The notes: generated by a model from the sequence alone, not told the origin. DNA of 64,000 nt from an uncultured Algibacter sp. (GCF_947495925.1 NZ_CANMAU010000003.1:372001-436000); one strand, 5' to 3'; shown: positions 1 to 10,296, numbered from the stretch's first letter. Made by a program: numbers and translations.

Positions 1-1
1 G

Positions 2-178
2 GGGAAAAAGAAAATTAGTAAGTATTTTAAGGATGAAAAGCTCTCCTTGCTAGAAAAAGAAAAGACGTGGTTACTTTGCTCAGGTAATACCATCATTTGG
101 GTGATTAATAGAAGAGCAGATAACAGGTTCAGGGTTACTGAAAACACCAAAAACATTTTAAAAATCAAATTAAAATAA
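2..178 (+). CDS. tilS: tRNA(Ile)-lysidine synthase, C-terminal fragment
   Basis: An open frame runs in from the left edge and stops with TAA at 176-178, giving the last 58 residues of a protein cut by the window. It begins GKKKISKYFKDEK and continues with KTWLLCSGNTIIWVINRRAD and a VTENTKNILKI tail. This matches the C-terminal domain of TilS in Bacteroidetes, which helps hold the tRNA substrate. TilS makes lysidine at C34 of the AUA-reading tRNA-Ile. The catalytic N-type ATPase part lies outside the window, so the call rests on the tail alone. The adenine deaminase gene follows 46 bp later on the same strand. Confidence 0.72.
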   Translation, partial: GKKKISKYFKDEKLSLLEKEKTWLLCSGNTIIWVINRRADNRFRVTENTKNILKIKLK

Positions 179-224
179 TGTTGCATTCTCTTTAAACTAA
201 GAATGTATAGAACAGAATATCAAA

Positions 225-1847
225 TTGAAACTTCAAGGACAAATAGTAGATATCGAGAACAAGCGCATTTTTAAAGGAGAAATAACTTTTAAGAATGGAA
301 AGATAAGTTCTATTACTGAGCAAATGCACGATGTAAATCATTATATCCTTCCAGGTTTTATTGATGCCCATATTCATATAGAAAGTTCCATGCTTGTACC
401 ATCTGAATTTGCTAGGATAGCGGTTAAACATGGCACAGTAGCTACGGTTTCCGATCCGCATGAGATAGCTAATGTTTTAGGTATTTCTGGTGTGGAGTTT
501 ATGATTGAAAATGGTAAGAAAGTCCCGTTAAAATTTAATTTTGGAGCACCGTCTTGTGTGCCAGCTACGAATTTTGAGTCGGCGGGAGCTATTATAGATT
601 CGAAAGGCATTAAGTCACTTCTTGAAAATCCTGACATTAAGTATTTAGCAGAAATGATGAATTACCCAGGAGTACTTTTTGATGATAATGAAGTTTTAAG
701 AAAGTTAAAATGGGCGCAACATTATAATAAGCCAATTGATGGGCATGCTCCTGGTTTACGAGGAAATGATGTTACTAAATATATTGCAGCTGGTATTTCA
801 ACAGACCATGAATGCTTTACCCAAGAAGAAGCTTTAGAAAAGCTTAAAAAGGGGATGAAAATATTAATTCGAGAAGGGAGTGCTGCAAAAAACTTTGATG
901 CTTTAATTGATTTGTTGCCTGAGCATTTTGAAAATTTGATGTTCTGTAGTGATGATAAACACCCTGATGATTTATTGGTTGGGCATATGAATCAGCTATG
1001 TATGCGAGCTGCGGCTAAAGGCATTGATGTTTTTAAAATATTACAAGTAGCCTGTGTTAACCCAGTTAGACATTATAATTTAGAGGTAGGTTTATTGCAA
1101 GTAGGAGATGCTGCAGATTGTATTGTTGTTGAAAATTTAAAGGATTTCAAGACCCTACAGACCTATATAAATGGTGAATTGGTTTATCATCATGGTGAAT
1201 CTTTAATAGAATCAATAAAATTTGAAAAACCTAATAATTTTAATTGTGATAAAAAAGATGTTTTAGATTTTAAAGTAGCATCCTCGGCAAAACAAATTAG
1301 AGTTATTGAAGCTTTAGAAGGGCAGTTAGTAACCAATGAAATTATTGAAGAGGCTAAAATTGAAAATGGGAATCTTGTTTCGAATGTTGAAAAAGACGTT
1401 TTGAAAATGACCGTGGTTAATAGATATCAAAATGAAAAACCGGCCATAGCTTTTATAAAGAATTTCGGTTTAAAAGAAGGAGCTATCGCATCATCAGTGG
1501 GTCACGATTCTCATAATATTATAGCCGTTGGTACTACCGATGAAGCTATTTGTAAGGCTGTTAATTTAATTATTGAGAGTAAAGGCGGTATCTGCGCAGT
1601 TTCCAGTTTAGAAAATAAAATAGTATCTCTTCCGGTAGCCGGCATTATGAGTGATAAAGATGGCAAGACTATAGGCGACCAATACGCTGAACTTGATAAA
1701 AATGCCAAAGCACTGGGAAGTCAGTTATATGCGCCTTACATGACGTTGTCTTTCATGGCTTTACTCGTAATTCCTTCTCTTAAACTAAGTGATAAGGGCT
1801 TATTTGATGGAACTCATTTTAAGTTTACTTCATTAGAGAACCATTAG
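225..1847 (+). CDS. ade: Adenine deaminase
   Basis: 540 residues, the usual length for the bacterial amidohydrolase-type adenine deaminase, which converts adenine to hypoxanthine plus ammonia in purine salvage. Visible motifs are the metal-binding H49-x-H51 in [10 protein letters not shown]174 in DGHAPGL, D194-H195 in STDHECF and the acidic pair in [10 protein letters not shown] (243-244). The C-terminal third contains the SVGHDSHN stretch typical of Ade rather than of other amidohydrolases. The start is TTG at 225: an in-frame stop lies at 207 and no ATG lies between, while the encoded N-terminus [18 protein letters not shown] fits the family. Stands alone; the next gene is on the opposite strand. 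Confidence 0.95.
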   Translation: MKLQGQIVDIENKRIFKGEITFKNGKISSITEQMHDVNHYILPGFIDAHIHIESSMLVPSEFARIAVKHGTVATVSDPHEIANVLGISGVEFMIENGKKVPLKFNFGAPSCVPATNFESAGAIIDSKGIKSLLENPDIKYLAEMMNYPGVLFDDNEVLRKLKWAQHYNKPIDGHAPGLRGNDVTKYIAAGISTDHECFTQEEALEKLKKGMKILIREGSAAKNFDALIDLLPEHFENLMFCSDDKHPDDLLVGHMNQLCMRAAAKGIDVFKILQVACVNPVRHYNLEVGLLQVGDAADCIVVENLKDFKTLQTYINGELVYHHGESLIESIKFEKPNNFNCDKKDVLDFKVASSAKQIRVIEALEGQLVTNEIIEEAKIENGNLVSNVEKDVLKMTVVNRYQNEKPAIAFIKNFGLKEGAIASSVGHDSHNIIAVGTTDEAICKAVNLIIESKGGICAVSSLENKIVSLPVAGIMSDKDGKTIGDQYAELDKNAKALGSQLYAPYMTLSFMALLVIPSLKLSDKGLFDGTHFKFTSLENH

Positions 1848-1884
1848 AAATTACCTATAGCCGGACTTGTTTTAAGTATTGCGT

Positions 1885-3159
1885 TTAATTTTGTAGCGCA
1901 GAATTTTGTTTTTCTATGCGCTCTAATTGCTTTTTACTTAAACGGCGTTTAAAATAATCTTCTGGAGTATATTTTACACGTGGTTCTTTCATTTCAGGAT
2001 CATTTAAATCTTTGCTTAAATCGCAATCAAAACGTGTTAAAATGGAATGAAAAGTATCCCATCCATTAACACCAATAAAATGTGCCATGCCCCAGGTAAT
2101 GCCTCTACCATCTTTAGTGTCTGTAAAAGCATCAGGAACAAAAGGAGCTGCAGCATAAGGCATCATTTCGGTTATTGAGGCTATTTCAAAATTAACACCA
2201 TCTTTTGCAAACTGTATGGTATTATGTTCATTTCCATCTTTATAGACTAAAGCAGCAATACCATCTTCAAAAGGAAAAAGTGAAGTTTCATGACCTGATG
2301 AAATAACCGGATTTAAGGGGTGTTTTGTAAATGGCCCTAATGGGTTGTCGGCAGTTGCTAATCCTTGCATTCTTATCCAATGACCTGGCTCTCCAAAATC
2401 AGATTTATAATATAGATAGATTTTACCATTATGTACCAATGGGTAGGGATCGTGAATTGAGAATTGATCCCATTCACCTTCGTCTCCGTTTGGAATGACA
2501 ATCTTATTATAAGGGGTCCATGGGCCATCAGGAGAATCTGCATAAGAAACAGCTACAGGACAATCGTCACCACGTTTTCCACTGGCTTCCATAAAACCTT
2601 GGTAGTATAAATAATATTTGCCTTTCCATTCTAGTATGTCTGTAGTAGTTACAGAGCGCCAACCAACAATAGGTTTTTCAGGTCGTTTAATAGCAACGCC
2701 TTGTTCATCCCAATTAAATCCATCTGTACTTGTTGCGTACCAGATTTCAGCTAAATCCCAATCAGATGAAGGAATCGTATCATTAGATTTTGCTGCGCCT
2801 TGCGGAGGAGTTGGTGTATTTCTATAGGTGTACCAAACATAATATTTATCATCATATCTAATCACTTTTGATGGGTCTCTGCGAGAAATGGTGCCATCAT
2901 GATTATTATAATCAAAACCTTTGACATCAGTATACTTAAACTGCGAAAATAGCTCGTTTTTTTGTGGCTGGTTAGCTGGGTAAGCATCATAAAGTCTTTC
3001 AATTGCTCTACTTAATTTGAAATTCGGTTTTTGATCAGGGAGCTTTTGAGGAAAAACTTCATTCTTTTTAGTTTCTTCTGACGGCGTTTGAATTTTATCC
3101 GCACAACTAACCCCAGTTAACACTAAGAAAAGAAAACATAGTATATTTTTGGTAGTCAT
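1885..3159 (-). CDS. GH117-like glycosidase, probable lipoprotein
   Basis: 424 residues with an N-terminal hydrophobic stretch ending at C19, so probably a lipoprotein. The body is a five-bladed-propeller type sequence with RRDPSKV (D95), SIHDPYPLVHNGKIYLYY (D237) and GHETSLFPFEDG (H290, E298). The spacing and wording match family GH117, the exo-acting alpha-1,3-(3,6-anhydro)-L-galactosidases of red-algal agar breakdown; the H-to-E spacing of 8 equals that of the characterised Zobellia enzyme as I recall it. GH117 has several clades and not all act on neoagarobiose, so the exact substrate is open. No SusCD pair or agarase is adjacent, so it is not in an obvious utilisation locus here. Confidence 0.78.
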   Translation of the reverse strand: MTTKNILCFLFLVLTGVSCADKIQTPSEETKKNEVFPQKLPDQKPNFKLSRAIERLYDAYPANQPQKNELFSQFKYTDVKGFDYNNHDGTISRRDPSKVIRYDDKYYVWYTYRNTPTPPQGAAKSNDTIPSSDWDLAEIWYATSTDGFNWDEQGVAIKRPEKPIVGWRSVTTTDILEWKGKYYLYYQGFMEASGKRGDDCPVAVSYADSPDGPWTPYNKIVIPNGDEGEWDQFSIHDPYPLVHNGKIYLYYKSDFGEPGHWIRMQGLATADNPLGPFTKHPLNPVISSGHETSLFPFEDGIAALVYKDGNEHNTIQFAKDGVNFEIASITEMMPYAAAPFVPDAFTDTKDGRGITWGMAHFIGVNGWDTFHSILTRFDCDLSKDLNDPEMKEPRVKYTPEDYFKRRLSKKQLERIEKQNSALQN

Positions 3160-3317
3160 AATAGTTTAAATAAATAGTTTATTAGTATAATTTCATGCTA
3201 AGATAGTTTAAAAAGTAAATCTTTTTAAAATCCTTTTTAACACGGCTACTCAGAATATTATGTATAAATTTAAACCTGTGAAATTTGAATTATTAATTAA
3301 GCCATTTTTAAAGTTAA

Positions 3318-4277
3318 ATGCCTATAGTTAAATCCGCTTACAAACCCCCATTTTATTTCAAAAATGGATTTATTTCAACTGTTTATGCAGGTTTAGTTAG
3401 GCGTGTTCATTTAAACCAAGAACGCGAAAGAATTACATTACCCGATGGTGATTTTATGGATTTAGATTGGAGTTATTCCGAAAAGAAAACTAATAAGCTT
3501 ATTGTTTTGCTTCACGGATTGGAAGGTAATGGCCAACGACCATATATGACAGGGCCTGCAAAACTTTTTAATAAAAATGGTGTGGATGCCGTATGTGTAA
3601 ATTTTAGAGGCTGTAGTGGTGAAGATAATTTGAAATTTAAAAGTTATCATTCTGGAGCTACTGAAGATTTAGAGGCTGTGATTGAATATGCAATTACTGT
3701 TAAAGGATACTCTGAAATTTATCTAAAGGGAATTAGTCTTGGTGCTAATATGATTCTAAAATATTTAGGTGAAAAGCGAAAAGTACCAAATGAAATTAAG
3801 GTAGCAGTAACAGTATCGGTACCTTGTTATCTTTTAGGATCTGCTAAAGCTTTATTAACATTCAAGAACCGCCTATATCATGATAGATTTTTAAAACCCT
3901 TATTAGCTAGAATTAGTGTTAAGCAAAAAAAATTTCCTGATCAATTAAGCCAACAAGAATTAGATTCTATTAGAACGTTGTTAGATTTTGATGATGTTTA
4001 CACTGCGAAAGCTCACGGGTTCGAAGATGCTTTGGATTATTATGCTAAGTGTAGTAGTCTGCAATTTTTGCCAAATATTAAGGTGCCTACGTTAATTATA
4101 AATGCCTTGAACGATTCATTTTTATCTGCAGAGTGCTATCCAGTTAAAGAGGCAAAAAACAATGCCATGTTATTTTTAGAAATGCCTGAGCATGGTGGAC
4201 ATTCTGGTCTTATTGACAAAAAGAATGTGTACTATAACGAAAGGAGAGCCCTAGAATTTGTAAAAGAAAACACCTAG
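3318..4277 (+). CDS. YheT-type alpha/beta hydrolase
   Basis: 319 residues, alpha/beta-hydrolase fold. HGLEGNG at 66-72 is the oxyanion region, the nucleophile is S140 in the elbow GISLGAN, an acid candidate sits in NALNDSFL and the histidine in PEHGGHSG near the C-terminus. Order and wording match the YheT/ABHD1-3-like family, whose bacterial members are mostly uncharacterised esterases. It has no signal peptide, so it is cytosolic. It is convergent with the SLC13 gene and the two stop codons overlap on one CTAG palindrome at 4274-4277. Confidence 0.85.
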   Translation: MPIVKSAYKPPFYFKNGFISTVYAGLVRRVHLNQERERITLPDGDFMDLDWSYSEKKTNKLIVLLHGLEGNGQRPYMTGPAKLFNKNGVDAVCVNFRGCSGEDNLKFKSYHSGATEDLEAVIEYAITVKGYSEIYLKGISLGANMILKYLGEKRKVPNEIKVAVTVSVPCYLLGSAKALLTFKNRLYHDRFLKPLLARISVKQKKFPDQLSQQELDSIRTLLDFDDVYTAKAHGFEDALDYYAKCSSLQFLPNIKVPTLIINALNDSFLSAECYPVKEAKNNAMLFLEMPEHGGHSGLIDKKNVYYNERRALEFVKENT

Positions 4278-5752
4278 TTTTTTAAGTTTTCAGGGAAACC
4301 TTCAATAACAATATTCCATAATTCGGGGAGTACAAAATACACAAAAAGGGTAAGTATAATTATGGAAACAATATTCATAATAACGCCTTTGCTTACCATG
4401 TCTGGAATACGCAAATAACCAGACCCAAAAACAACAGCATTTGGCGGTGTTGCTACAGGTAGCATAAAAGCACAAGAAGCTGCTACGGCAGCGCCAACCA
4501 TTAAAATAAATGGGTGCATATCAATGGTTAATGCCATGGGAGCAAGAACAGGTAAAAGCATGGCAGTTGTTGCTAGGTTTGAGGTGATTTCTGTTAAAAA
4601 GTTAACAGCAGCAATAAGTAGCAGTATCAAAACTATGGTGCTTACTCCCTCTAGCGTGGTCATTTGATTGCCTATCCAAAGTGCTAAACCACTACTTTCA
4701 AAACCTTTTGCCAGAGCCATACCGCCACCAAATAACAGAATGATACCCCATGGTAAATTTTTAGTGTCTTTCCAACTCATTAGTTTTTTGTGTTTGGATT
4801 TGGAAGGGATTAAAAACAATATTAATGCGAAACCAATAGCAATTATGGTATCATCAATTTGAGGTAGTATTTTTTTAAGCAGAAATGAACGTGTGATCCA
4901 ACAAAATGCTGTTGCTGCAAATACTATAGCTACTGCTTTTTCTTCGTAGGTCATTTTTCCTAAAGCAGATAACAACCTTTTAATTTCTTGTTTTCCACCA
5001 GGAAATTCTTTTTGATTAAAAGTAAATGCGAAAGAGGTTAAATATTTCCAGCAAATAAAAAGTAATAAAACTGAAATAGGAAAACCAAAAATAAACCATT
5101 GGGAAAATGTAATTTCATAACCATAGGTTTCCGATACAATTCCGGCTAAAACTAAGTTTGGAGGCGTGCCAATTAAAGTAGCTATTCCTCCAATAGATGC
5201 GCTGTATGCTATAGCTAGCATAAGGGCCTTACCGAAAATTAAATTTTCATCTTTTTTTGTTGAGGGATTGTTCTTTAGTTGAGAAATAATAGCTATCCCA
5301 ATGGGAAGCATCATTACAGAAGTAGCTGTATTAGAAATCCACATAGATAAAAAGGCAGTAGCTATCATAAACCCCAGTATAATGTTCTTTACATTAGAAC
5401 CAATAAGGTTTATAATGTTCAAAGCCATGCGTTTGTGTAAATTCCATTTTTCAATCGCAATGGCAATAATGAATCCTCCTAAATATAGGAACACAAATTT
5501 ATGACCAAATGATGCAGTTGTATTTGTAATGTCCAAACTACCAGATAATGGGAATAAAACAATGGGTAAGAGGGCTGTTGCTGCAATAGGAATAGCTTCT
5601 GTTATCCACCAAATGGCTATCCATATTGTTGCTGCTAAAACACCATTGGCTGCTTCTGGTAAACCTTCAGGTGAAAAAAATAATCTGATAAGAATATATA
5701 ACAATGGACCAAGAATAAGTCCAATACGTTTTGTGCTTGTCATGAAGTTCAA
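4274..5752 (-). CDS. SLC13/DASS family anion:sodium symporter
   Basis: 492 residues and very hydrophobic, with about 11-12 membrane segments. The two repeat hairpins carry the family signatures: FLSMWISNTATSVMMLPI in the first half (SNT motif) and LTEITSNLATTAMLLPV (TSN motif) in the second, which form the sodium and substrate sites in DASS transporters. Family members carry succinate, malate, citrate or sulfate; the substrate cannot be fixed from sequence. Translation may begin at M1 or at M4 (MTSTKR). The gene is monocistronic here and shares its stop palindrome with the convergent hydrolase gene. Confidence 0.9.
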   Translation of the reverse strand: MNFMTSTKRIGLILGPLLYILIRLFFSPEGLPEAANGVLAATIWIAIWWITEAIPIAATALLPIVLFPLSGSLDITNTTASFGHKFVFLYLGGFIIAIAIEKWNLHKRMALNIINLIGSNVKNIILGFMIATAFLSMWISNTATSVMMLPIGIAIISQLKNNPSTKKDENLIFGKALMLAIAYSASIGGIATLIGTPPNLVLAGIVSETYGYEITFSQWFIFGFPISVLLLFICWKYLTSFAFTFNQKEFPGGKQEIKRLLSALGKMTYEEKAVAIVFAATAFCWITRSFLLKKILPQIDDTIIAIGFALILFLIPSKSKHKKLMSWKDTKNLPWGIILLFGGGMALAKGFESSGLALWIGNQMTTLEGVSTIVLILLLIAAVNFLTEITSNLATTAMLLPVLAPMALTIDMHPFILMVGAAVAASCAFMLPVATPPNAVVFGSGYLRIPDMVSKGVIMNIVSIIILTLFVYFVLPELWNIVIEGFPENLKN

Positions 5753-5871
5753 GTTTGCTTTCTTGCTCTAACTTACTAAAACAATGTTAAAATAGTTCGA
5801 ATTCTTTAAGAGAACTTTAATTTTATTGTATTTTCAGAATTATTTATAGTAAACAATTTCAATATAACAAT

Positions 5872-6333
5872 ATGCCAACATTCAATTTGAAAATTAATAA
5901 CGAAACCCATACTGTTGAAGCAGATATGGATACTCCTTTACTATGGGTGCTTAGGGATAAAATTAACCTAGTGGGTACTAAATATGGTTGCGGGATAGGG
6001 CAATGCGGTGCTTGTAATATCCATGTGGATGGTAATGTAATGCGTAGTTGTTTGTTACAGGTGTCTCAAGCCGAAGGTATGAGTATAACTACAATTGAAG
6101 GACTTTCGGAACACGGAGATCATCCTGTTCAGCAGGCCTGGAAAGAAATTGATGTCCCACAATGTGGGTATTGTCAGGCCGGACAAATTATGACGGCTTC
6201 AGCGTTTTTGGATAAGAACCCAAAACCAACAGAATCTCAAATAAGAAATGCTATGCACGGAAATATTTGCAGATGCGCTTCCTATAATAGTATCGAGCAA
6301 GCTGTTAAAGTCGCTTCAGAAAAGATGAGTTAA
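5872..6333 (+). CDS. [2Fe-2S] small subunit of isoquinoline-1-oxidoreductase-type molybdenum hydroxylase
   Basis: 153 residues, the typical length of the two-cluster small subunit of xanthine oxidase-family enzymes. A plant-ferredoxin-like N-terminal domain binds one [2Fe-2S] cluster through C40, C45, C48 (YGCGIGQCGAC) and C60. A four-helix C-terminal domain binds the second through C98, C101 (CGYC), C133 and C135 (CRC). It passes electrons from the Mo subunit encoded 20 bp downstream. No FAD subunit gene is present, as expected for the IorAB type, which hands electrons to a cytochrome or another periplasmic acceptor. Confidence 0.92.
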   Translation: MPTFNLKINNETHTVEADMDTPLLWVLRDKINLVGTKYGCGIGQCGACNIHVDGNVMRSCLLQVSQAEGMSITTIEGLSEHGDHPVQQAWKEIDVPQCGYCQAGQIMTASAFLDKNPKPTESQIRNAMHGNICRCASYNSIEQAVKVASEKMS

Positions 6334-6353
6334 TTAACTTATAAATTAAAAAA

Positions 6354-8573
6354 ATGACACCTTCAAAAAAAATAACATTCAGTAGAAGATCGTTCTTAAA
6401 ATCATCAGCTCTAGCTAGTGGTGGTATGATTATAGGTTTTAACTTGTTCAATGCTTGTAAACCTGAAGCAAAACTTCCTGTAGATTTAAGTCAGTTAAAT
6501 TATAGTGATTTTAATGCTTTTATTAAAATTTCCGAAGAAGGAAAAGTGACTATTTTTTCACCAAATCCAGAAATTGGTCAAGGTGTAAAAACATCAATGC
6601 CAATGATTATTGCAGAGGAACTTGAGGTGGCTTGGGATGATGTGTATGTGGTTCAAGCGCCTTTAGATACCAAAAATTATACCCGGCAGGTAGCAGGAGG
6701 TAGTCAGTCAATAAGACATGGTTGGGAAGCCTTACGTCAAACCGGAGCAACGGCTAAACAAATGTTGGTAAATGCAGCCGCGGCAAGATGGGGCATTGAA
6801 ACTTCAGAATGTAAGGTTAAAGAAGGCGTAATAACAAATACTAAAGATGAAACACTGGGTTATGGCGATGTGGTTTTAGAAGCTGCTTTACTTGAGGTGC
6901 CTGAAGAGGTGACTTTAAAAGATCCTAAAGATTTTACAATTATTGGTCAAGGAAAAAGTAATGTTGATATAGATAAAATTATTACAGGCAAACCACTTTA
7001 TGGTTTAGATTATAAAGAAGAAGGTATGCTTTATGCGGCAGTTTTAAGGCCACCAGCATTTGGTCAGGTATTAGAATCTTTTGATGATTCTGGAGCAAGA
7101 TCTCTACCAGGTGTCGTTGATGTGATAACCATTGGTGAGAAGTTAAGAGCTTTTAAAGATAGCGGTAAAACAAATTGGTCTATGCAAATGAGTACTACAG
7201 ATAAAGTAGTGGTTATTGGAAAAACTACTTGGGATGCCATGAAAGGTAAAAAAGCAATTAAAGCTATTTGGAAAAAAGATTCGGAGCTTGAAAGTACAGA
7301 AAATCATGATAAAGAATTATTGGATTTATTGGATAGTAAGGATTTGACGACAAAGCGTTCTGATGGTGATGTAAAAAAAGCTTTCGCCGAAGCAGATACG
7401 GTTTTAGAGCGGATTTATGAAGCCCCTTTTTTACCACACAATTGTTTAGAGCCTATGAATTTCTTTGCTAATGTGACACCAGAAAAAGTTCATTTAGTAG
7501 GGCCAGTCCAAACACCCGCTTCGGCGCAGAAAGTAGTTTCAGAATTACTGGAGCGAGATATTGAAGATGTACATGTGGAAATGACTAGAATGGGAGGTGG
7601 TTTTGGAAGACGATTATATGGTGACTTTGTTTATGAGGCCGCAGAAATTTCTAATGTCATTCAAAAACCAATTAAAATGGTTTCTTCGAGAGAAGACGAT
7701 ATGACTACCGGAGTATATAGACCAGCTAGTAAATATAAAATAGCTGCCTCTATAAAAGATGGTAAATTAACGGGGTATCATTTAAAGGAAGCTTGTATTA
7801 ATGTAAATATGTATGGGTTAATTCCTAACTTTTTTCCGGCGGGAGCTGTTAAAAACTATCAAGTAGATACGGCTAATTATAAAAGCAATATTACTACGGG
7901 TGCTTGGAGAGCACCTTATACAAATTTCTTAGCGAGTGCAGAACAAAGTTTTTTTGATGAACTCGCAGAGGTTTTAAATATAGATCGTGTAAAGTTACAC
8001 ATGGATTTGTTGGAAAATGTAAAAAACAATCCCGAACCGAATATTGAATATAGCCCGGAGCGTCTGCAAGGTGTTTTAAAACTGGCTGTTGAAAAATCAA
8101 ATTGGGGTAAAGCAGCTGATGGCGTTTATCAAGGATTATCGGTTTACTATTGTCATAACACGCATGTTGCAGAAGTAGCAGATGTGATTTTGGAAAATGG
8201 TGTTCCAAATGTAAAGAAAGTAACTTGCGCGGTAGATTGTGGTATTGTTATTAATCCACTAGGGGCCATGAATCAAATTAGGGGAGGCGTTCTAGATGGT
8301 ATAGGTCATGCTATGTATTCTGATTTTGGCTTTAATAATGGAGTGCCTCAATCAAGTAATTTTAACACATACCAGCTTATTCGCATGGGGCAAACTCCAA
8401 AGGTGGATGTTCATTTTGTAGAAAGTAATTTGGACCCTACTGGTTTAGGAGAACCTACGTTACCACCTGTTGGTGCCGCGGTTGCAAATGCCATATATAA
8501 GGCTACTGGTAAGCGTTTAACTAAACAGCCATATATGAAAAATATGAATGTTGAAGAAAAGGTTTTAGGATAA
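6354..8573 (+). CDS. Molybdopterin subunit of IorB-type oxidoreductase (xanthine oxidase family)
   Basis: 739 residues. A twin-arginine signal (R11-R12 in SRRSFLK) precedes a hydrophobic stretch ending at C35, so the complex is probably exported folded and may be lipid-anchored. Family motifs include EIGQGVKTSMPMIIAEEL, the GGGFGRR glycine turn and the late GLGEPTLPP, whose Glu is the catalytic base in this family. It oxidises an aldehyde or an N-heterocycle by hydroxylation at a Mo-MCD centre; the real substrate is unknown. It pairs with the [2Fe-2S] subunit just upstream. The next two genes are maturation factors for exactly this enzyme class. Confidence 0.92.
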   Translation: MTPSKKITFSRRSFLKSSALASGGMIIGFNLFNACKPEAKLPVDLSQLNYSDFNAFIKISEEGKVTIFSPNPEIGQGVKTSMPMIIAEELEVAWDDVYVVQAPLDTKNYTRQVAGGSQSIRHGWEALRQTGATAKQMLVNAAAARWGIETSECKVKEGVITNTKDETLGYGDVVLEAALLEVPEEVTLKDPKDFTIIGQGKSNVDIDKIITGKPLYGLDYKEEGMLYAAVLRPPAFGQVLESFDDSGARSLPGVVDVITIGEKLRAFKDSGKTNWSMQMSTTDKVVVIGKTTWDAMKGKKAIKAIWKKDSELESTENHDKELLDLLDSKDLTTKRSDGDVKKAFAEADTVLERIYEAPFLPHNCLEPMNFFANVTPEKVHLVGPVQTPASAQKVVSELLERDIEDVHVEMTRMGGGFGRRLYGDFVYEAAEISNVIQKPIKMVSSREDDMTTGVYRPASKYKIAASIKDGKLTGYHLKEACINVNMYGLIPNFFPAGAVKNYQVDTANYKSNITTGAWRAPYTNFLASAEQSFFDELAEVLNIDRVKLHMDLLENVKNNPEPNIEYSPERLQGVLKLAVEKSNWGKAADGVYQGLSVYYCHNTHVAEVADVILENGVPNVKKVTCAVDCGIVINPLGAMNQIRGGVLDGIGHAMYSDFGFNNGVPQSSNFNTYQLIRMGQTPKVDVHFVESNLDPTGLGEPTLPPVGAAVANAIYKATGKRLTKQPYMKNMNVEEKVLG

Positions 8574-8592
8574 AATTATACAGACTTATGGT

Positions 8593-8622
8593 AAAAAGAG
8601 CCTTTATTATGAAGGCTTTTTT
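8593..8622 (+). terminator. Rho-independent terminator or attenuator after the ior genes
   Basis: Stem AGCCTT (8599-8604) pairs with AAGGCT (8612-8617) around a 7-nt loop, flanked by an A-run on the left and followed by a T-run. It ends only 15 bp before the xdhC ATG, so read-through may still supply the maturation genes. Confidence 0.75.
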
Positions 8623-8636
8623 GTTAGTTTTAGCGT

Positions 8637-9662
8637 ATGACACACGAGTTTAAAAACATTGTCGAAGAAGGAATAAACGGAAAGAAAAAAGGGCTTAAAT
8701 CTGTTTTAGCTTCAGTAGTTGCATTAGATGGTTCTTCATATCGTAGACCTGGAGTAAGAATGCTTATTTTGGAAAATGATAAGATGATTGGAGCGGTTAG
8801 TGGAGGTTGTGTTGAAAAAGAAATTCTACTACAATCCCAAACCGTCTTTGAAACGGGGACGTCGAAATTAATGACATATGATGGTAGGTACCGTTTAGGC
8901 TGCGAAGGTGTGTTGTATATACTGCTTGAACCTTTTAACCCAAGCGAAGATTTTGAGGCTGTTTTTTTTAAATGCTTAAAGCAACGACAATCTTTTGAAG
9001 TGCTTTCATATTTTGAGAAAGATGAAAGTATGAATTCAAAGTATGGGTCTTTTTTAAAGGTAGGTACACATACTTTTCCTGTTAATTTCTTAAATGATAA
9101 AATAGATACAAACTCATTGCTCGTTTTTAAACAAGAAATGCAACCTTGTTTTAAATTATTAATAATTGGAGCAGAACATGACGCGGTTCAATTATGTCAA
9201 TATGCATTCTTAACAGGGTGGGAGGTTACTATTGTGGCAGGTGCAACAGAGTCAAAATCTATTGAGGATTTTCGAGGAGCGAACATGTTTTATGCTATTA
9301 CTCCAGAGGCATTAGATACAAATAGTATTGATGGACAAACAGCGGTAGTAATAATGACCCATAATTTTGCTTACGATCTACGCCATTTGGTTGCTCTCAA
9401 AAACACAAAACCTAACTACATTGGTTTACTAGGGCCTCGAAGACGTAGAGATGATTTATTAGACCAACTCATAGAATATTGTCCAGAGATTTCAGATGAA
9501 TTTTTAGAATCTATACATGGTCCTGCAGGACTTAATATAGGATCAGAAACACCTCAAGAAATTGCAGTTTCTATTATTTCAGAAATTTTGGCCTATACAC
9601 GTCAGCAACACCCCATGTCTTTAAACAAAAAGACTAGTAGTATTCATTCAAAAAGGGATTGA
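8637..9662 (+). CDS. XdhC/CoxF-family molybdenum-enzyme maturation protein
   Basis: 341 residues. The N-terminal XdhC/CoxI domain has VALDGSSYRRPGVRMLI and GAVSGGCVEKEI, including the conserved cysteine that receives Moco. The C-terminal Rossmann domain ends in YIGLLGPRRRR. XdhC proteins bind Moco, promote its sulfuration and insert it into xanthine oxidase-family enzymes. Its position right after the IorB-like gene makes that enzyme the likely client. Its TGA stop overlaps the TTG start of the next gene, which suggests translational coupling. Confidence 0.92.
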   Translation: MTHEFKNIVEEGINGKKKGLKSVLASVVALDGSSYRRPGVRMLILENDKMIGAVSGGCVEKEILLQSQTVFETGTSKLMTYDGRYRLGCEGVLYILLEPFNPSEDFEAVFFKCLKQRQSFEVLSYFEKDESMNSKYGSFLKVGTHTFPVNFLNDKIDTNSLLVFKQEMQPCFKLLIIGAEHDAVQLCQYAFLTGWEVTIVAGATESKSIEDFRGANMFYAITPEALDTNSIDGQTAVVIMTHNFAYDLRHLVALKNTKPNYIGLLGPRRRRDDLLDQLIEYCPEISDEFLESIHGPAGLNIGSETPQEIAVSIISEILAYTRQQHPMSLNKKTSSIHSKRD

Positions 9663-10264
9663 GTCAGATTAACTCAAATATAACCATTGTTATTTTGGCT
9701 GCAGGAGCGTCTAGTCGAATGGGGACTCCAAAACAGTTATTATCTTGGGGTGATTCCACATTACTAAAGCATACTATTCAAATAGCAAAAAATGCTGATG
9801 TGGATGAAATTGTTGTTGTTCTTGGTGCTCATTGTGAAATAATAGCTCATACTATTGAAGGTCATTCTATTTCTGTGATTGTTAACAAAAATTGGGATAA
9901 GGGATTGGGGTCCTCAATTGCCTATGCGGTAAATCATATATTAAGGATTAAAGAAAATGTTGATGGTGTCTTATTTATTCTTGCAGATCAACCTTTTGTT
10001 ACCACTACTTATTTAAGAAAAATGCTTAATAGTTTCAAACATGGTGAGGCTAAGATTATTGCTTCAGCATATGATAATGGTAAAATTGGAGTACCCGCAT
10101 TATTAGATAGTAGCTACCTGTCGGAATTAGCTCTTTTGAAAGGAGATTATGGAGCGAAGTTTATTTTAAAAAAACATAAAGACAGTTTGAACCTGCTCTC
10201 ACCAGATTTTGAAAACATCGATATTGATACAAAAGAGGTTTACAATAGAGTTTTAAAACAATAG
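9659..10264 (+). CDS. MocA-like molybdenum cofactor cytidylyltransferase
   Basis: 201 residues, nucleotidyltransferase fold. The N-terminal signature is LAAGASSRMGTPKQLLSWG, with the metal-binding LADQPFV further on. Members beside xdhC make molybdopterin cytosine dinucleotide, the cofactor form used by xanthine oxidase-family hydroxylases; the GMP-adding MobA is encoded separately at 35752-36336. The start is TTG at 9659, sharing TTGA with the upstream stop codon. No ATG gives a complete nucleotide-binding loop. A CTP preference is inferred from context rather than read from specific residues. Confidence 0.85.
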   Translation: MSQINSNITIVILAAGASSRMGTPKQLLSWGDSTLLKHTIQIAKNADVDEIVVVLGAHCEIIAHTIEGHSISVIVNKNWDKGLGSSIAYAVNHILRIKENVDGVLFILADQPFVTTTYLRKMLNSFKHGEAKIIASAYDNGKIGVPALLDSSYLSELALLKGDYGAKFILKKHKDSLNLLSPDFENIDIDTKEVYNRVLKQ

Positions 10265-10296
10265 GATAATTTTAATTAATCTATGATCTGCGGTTA

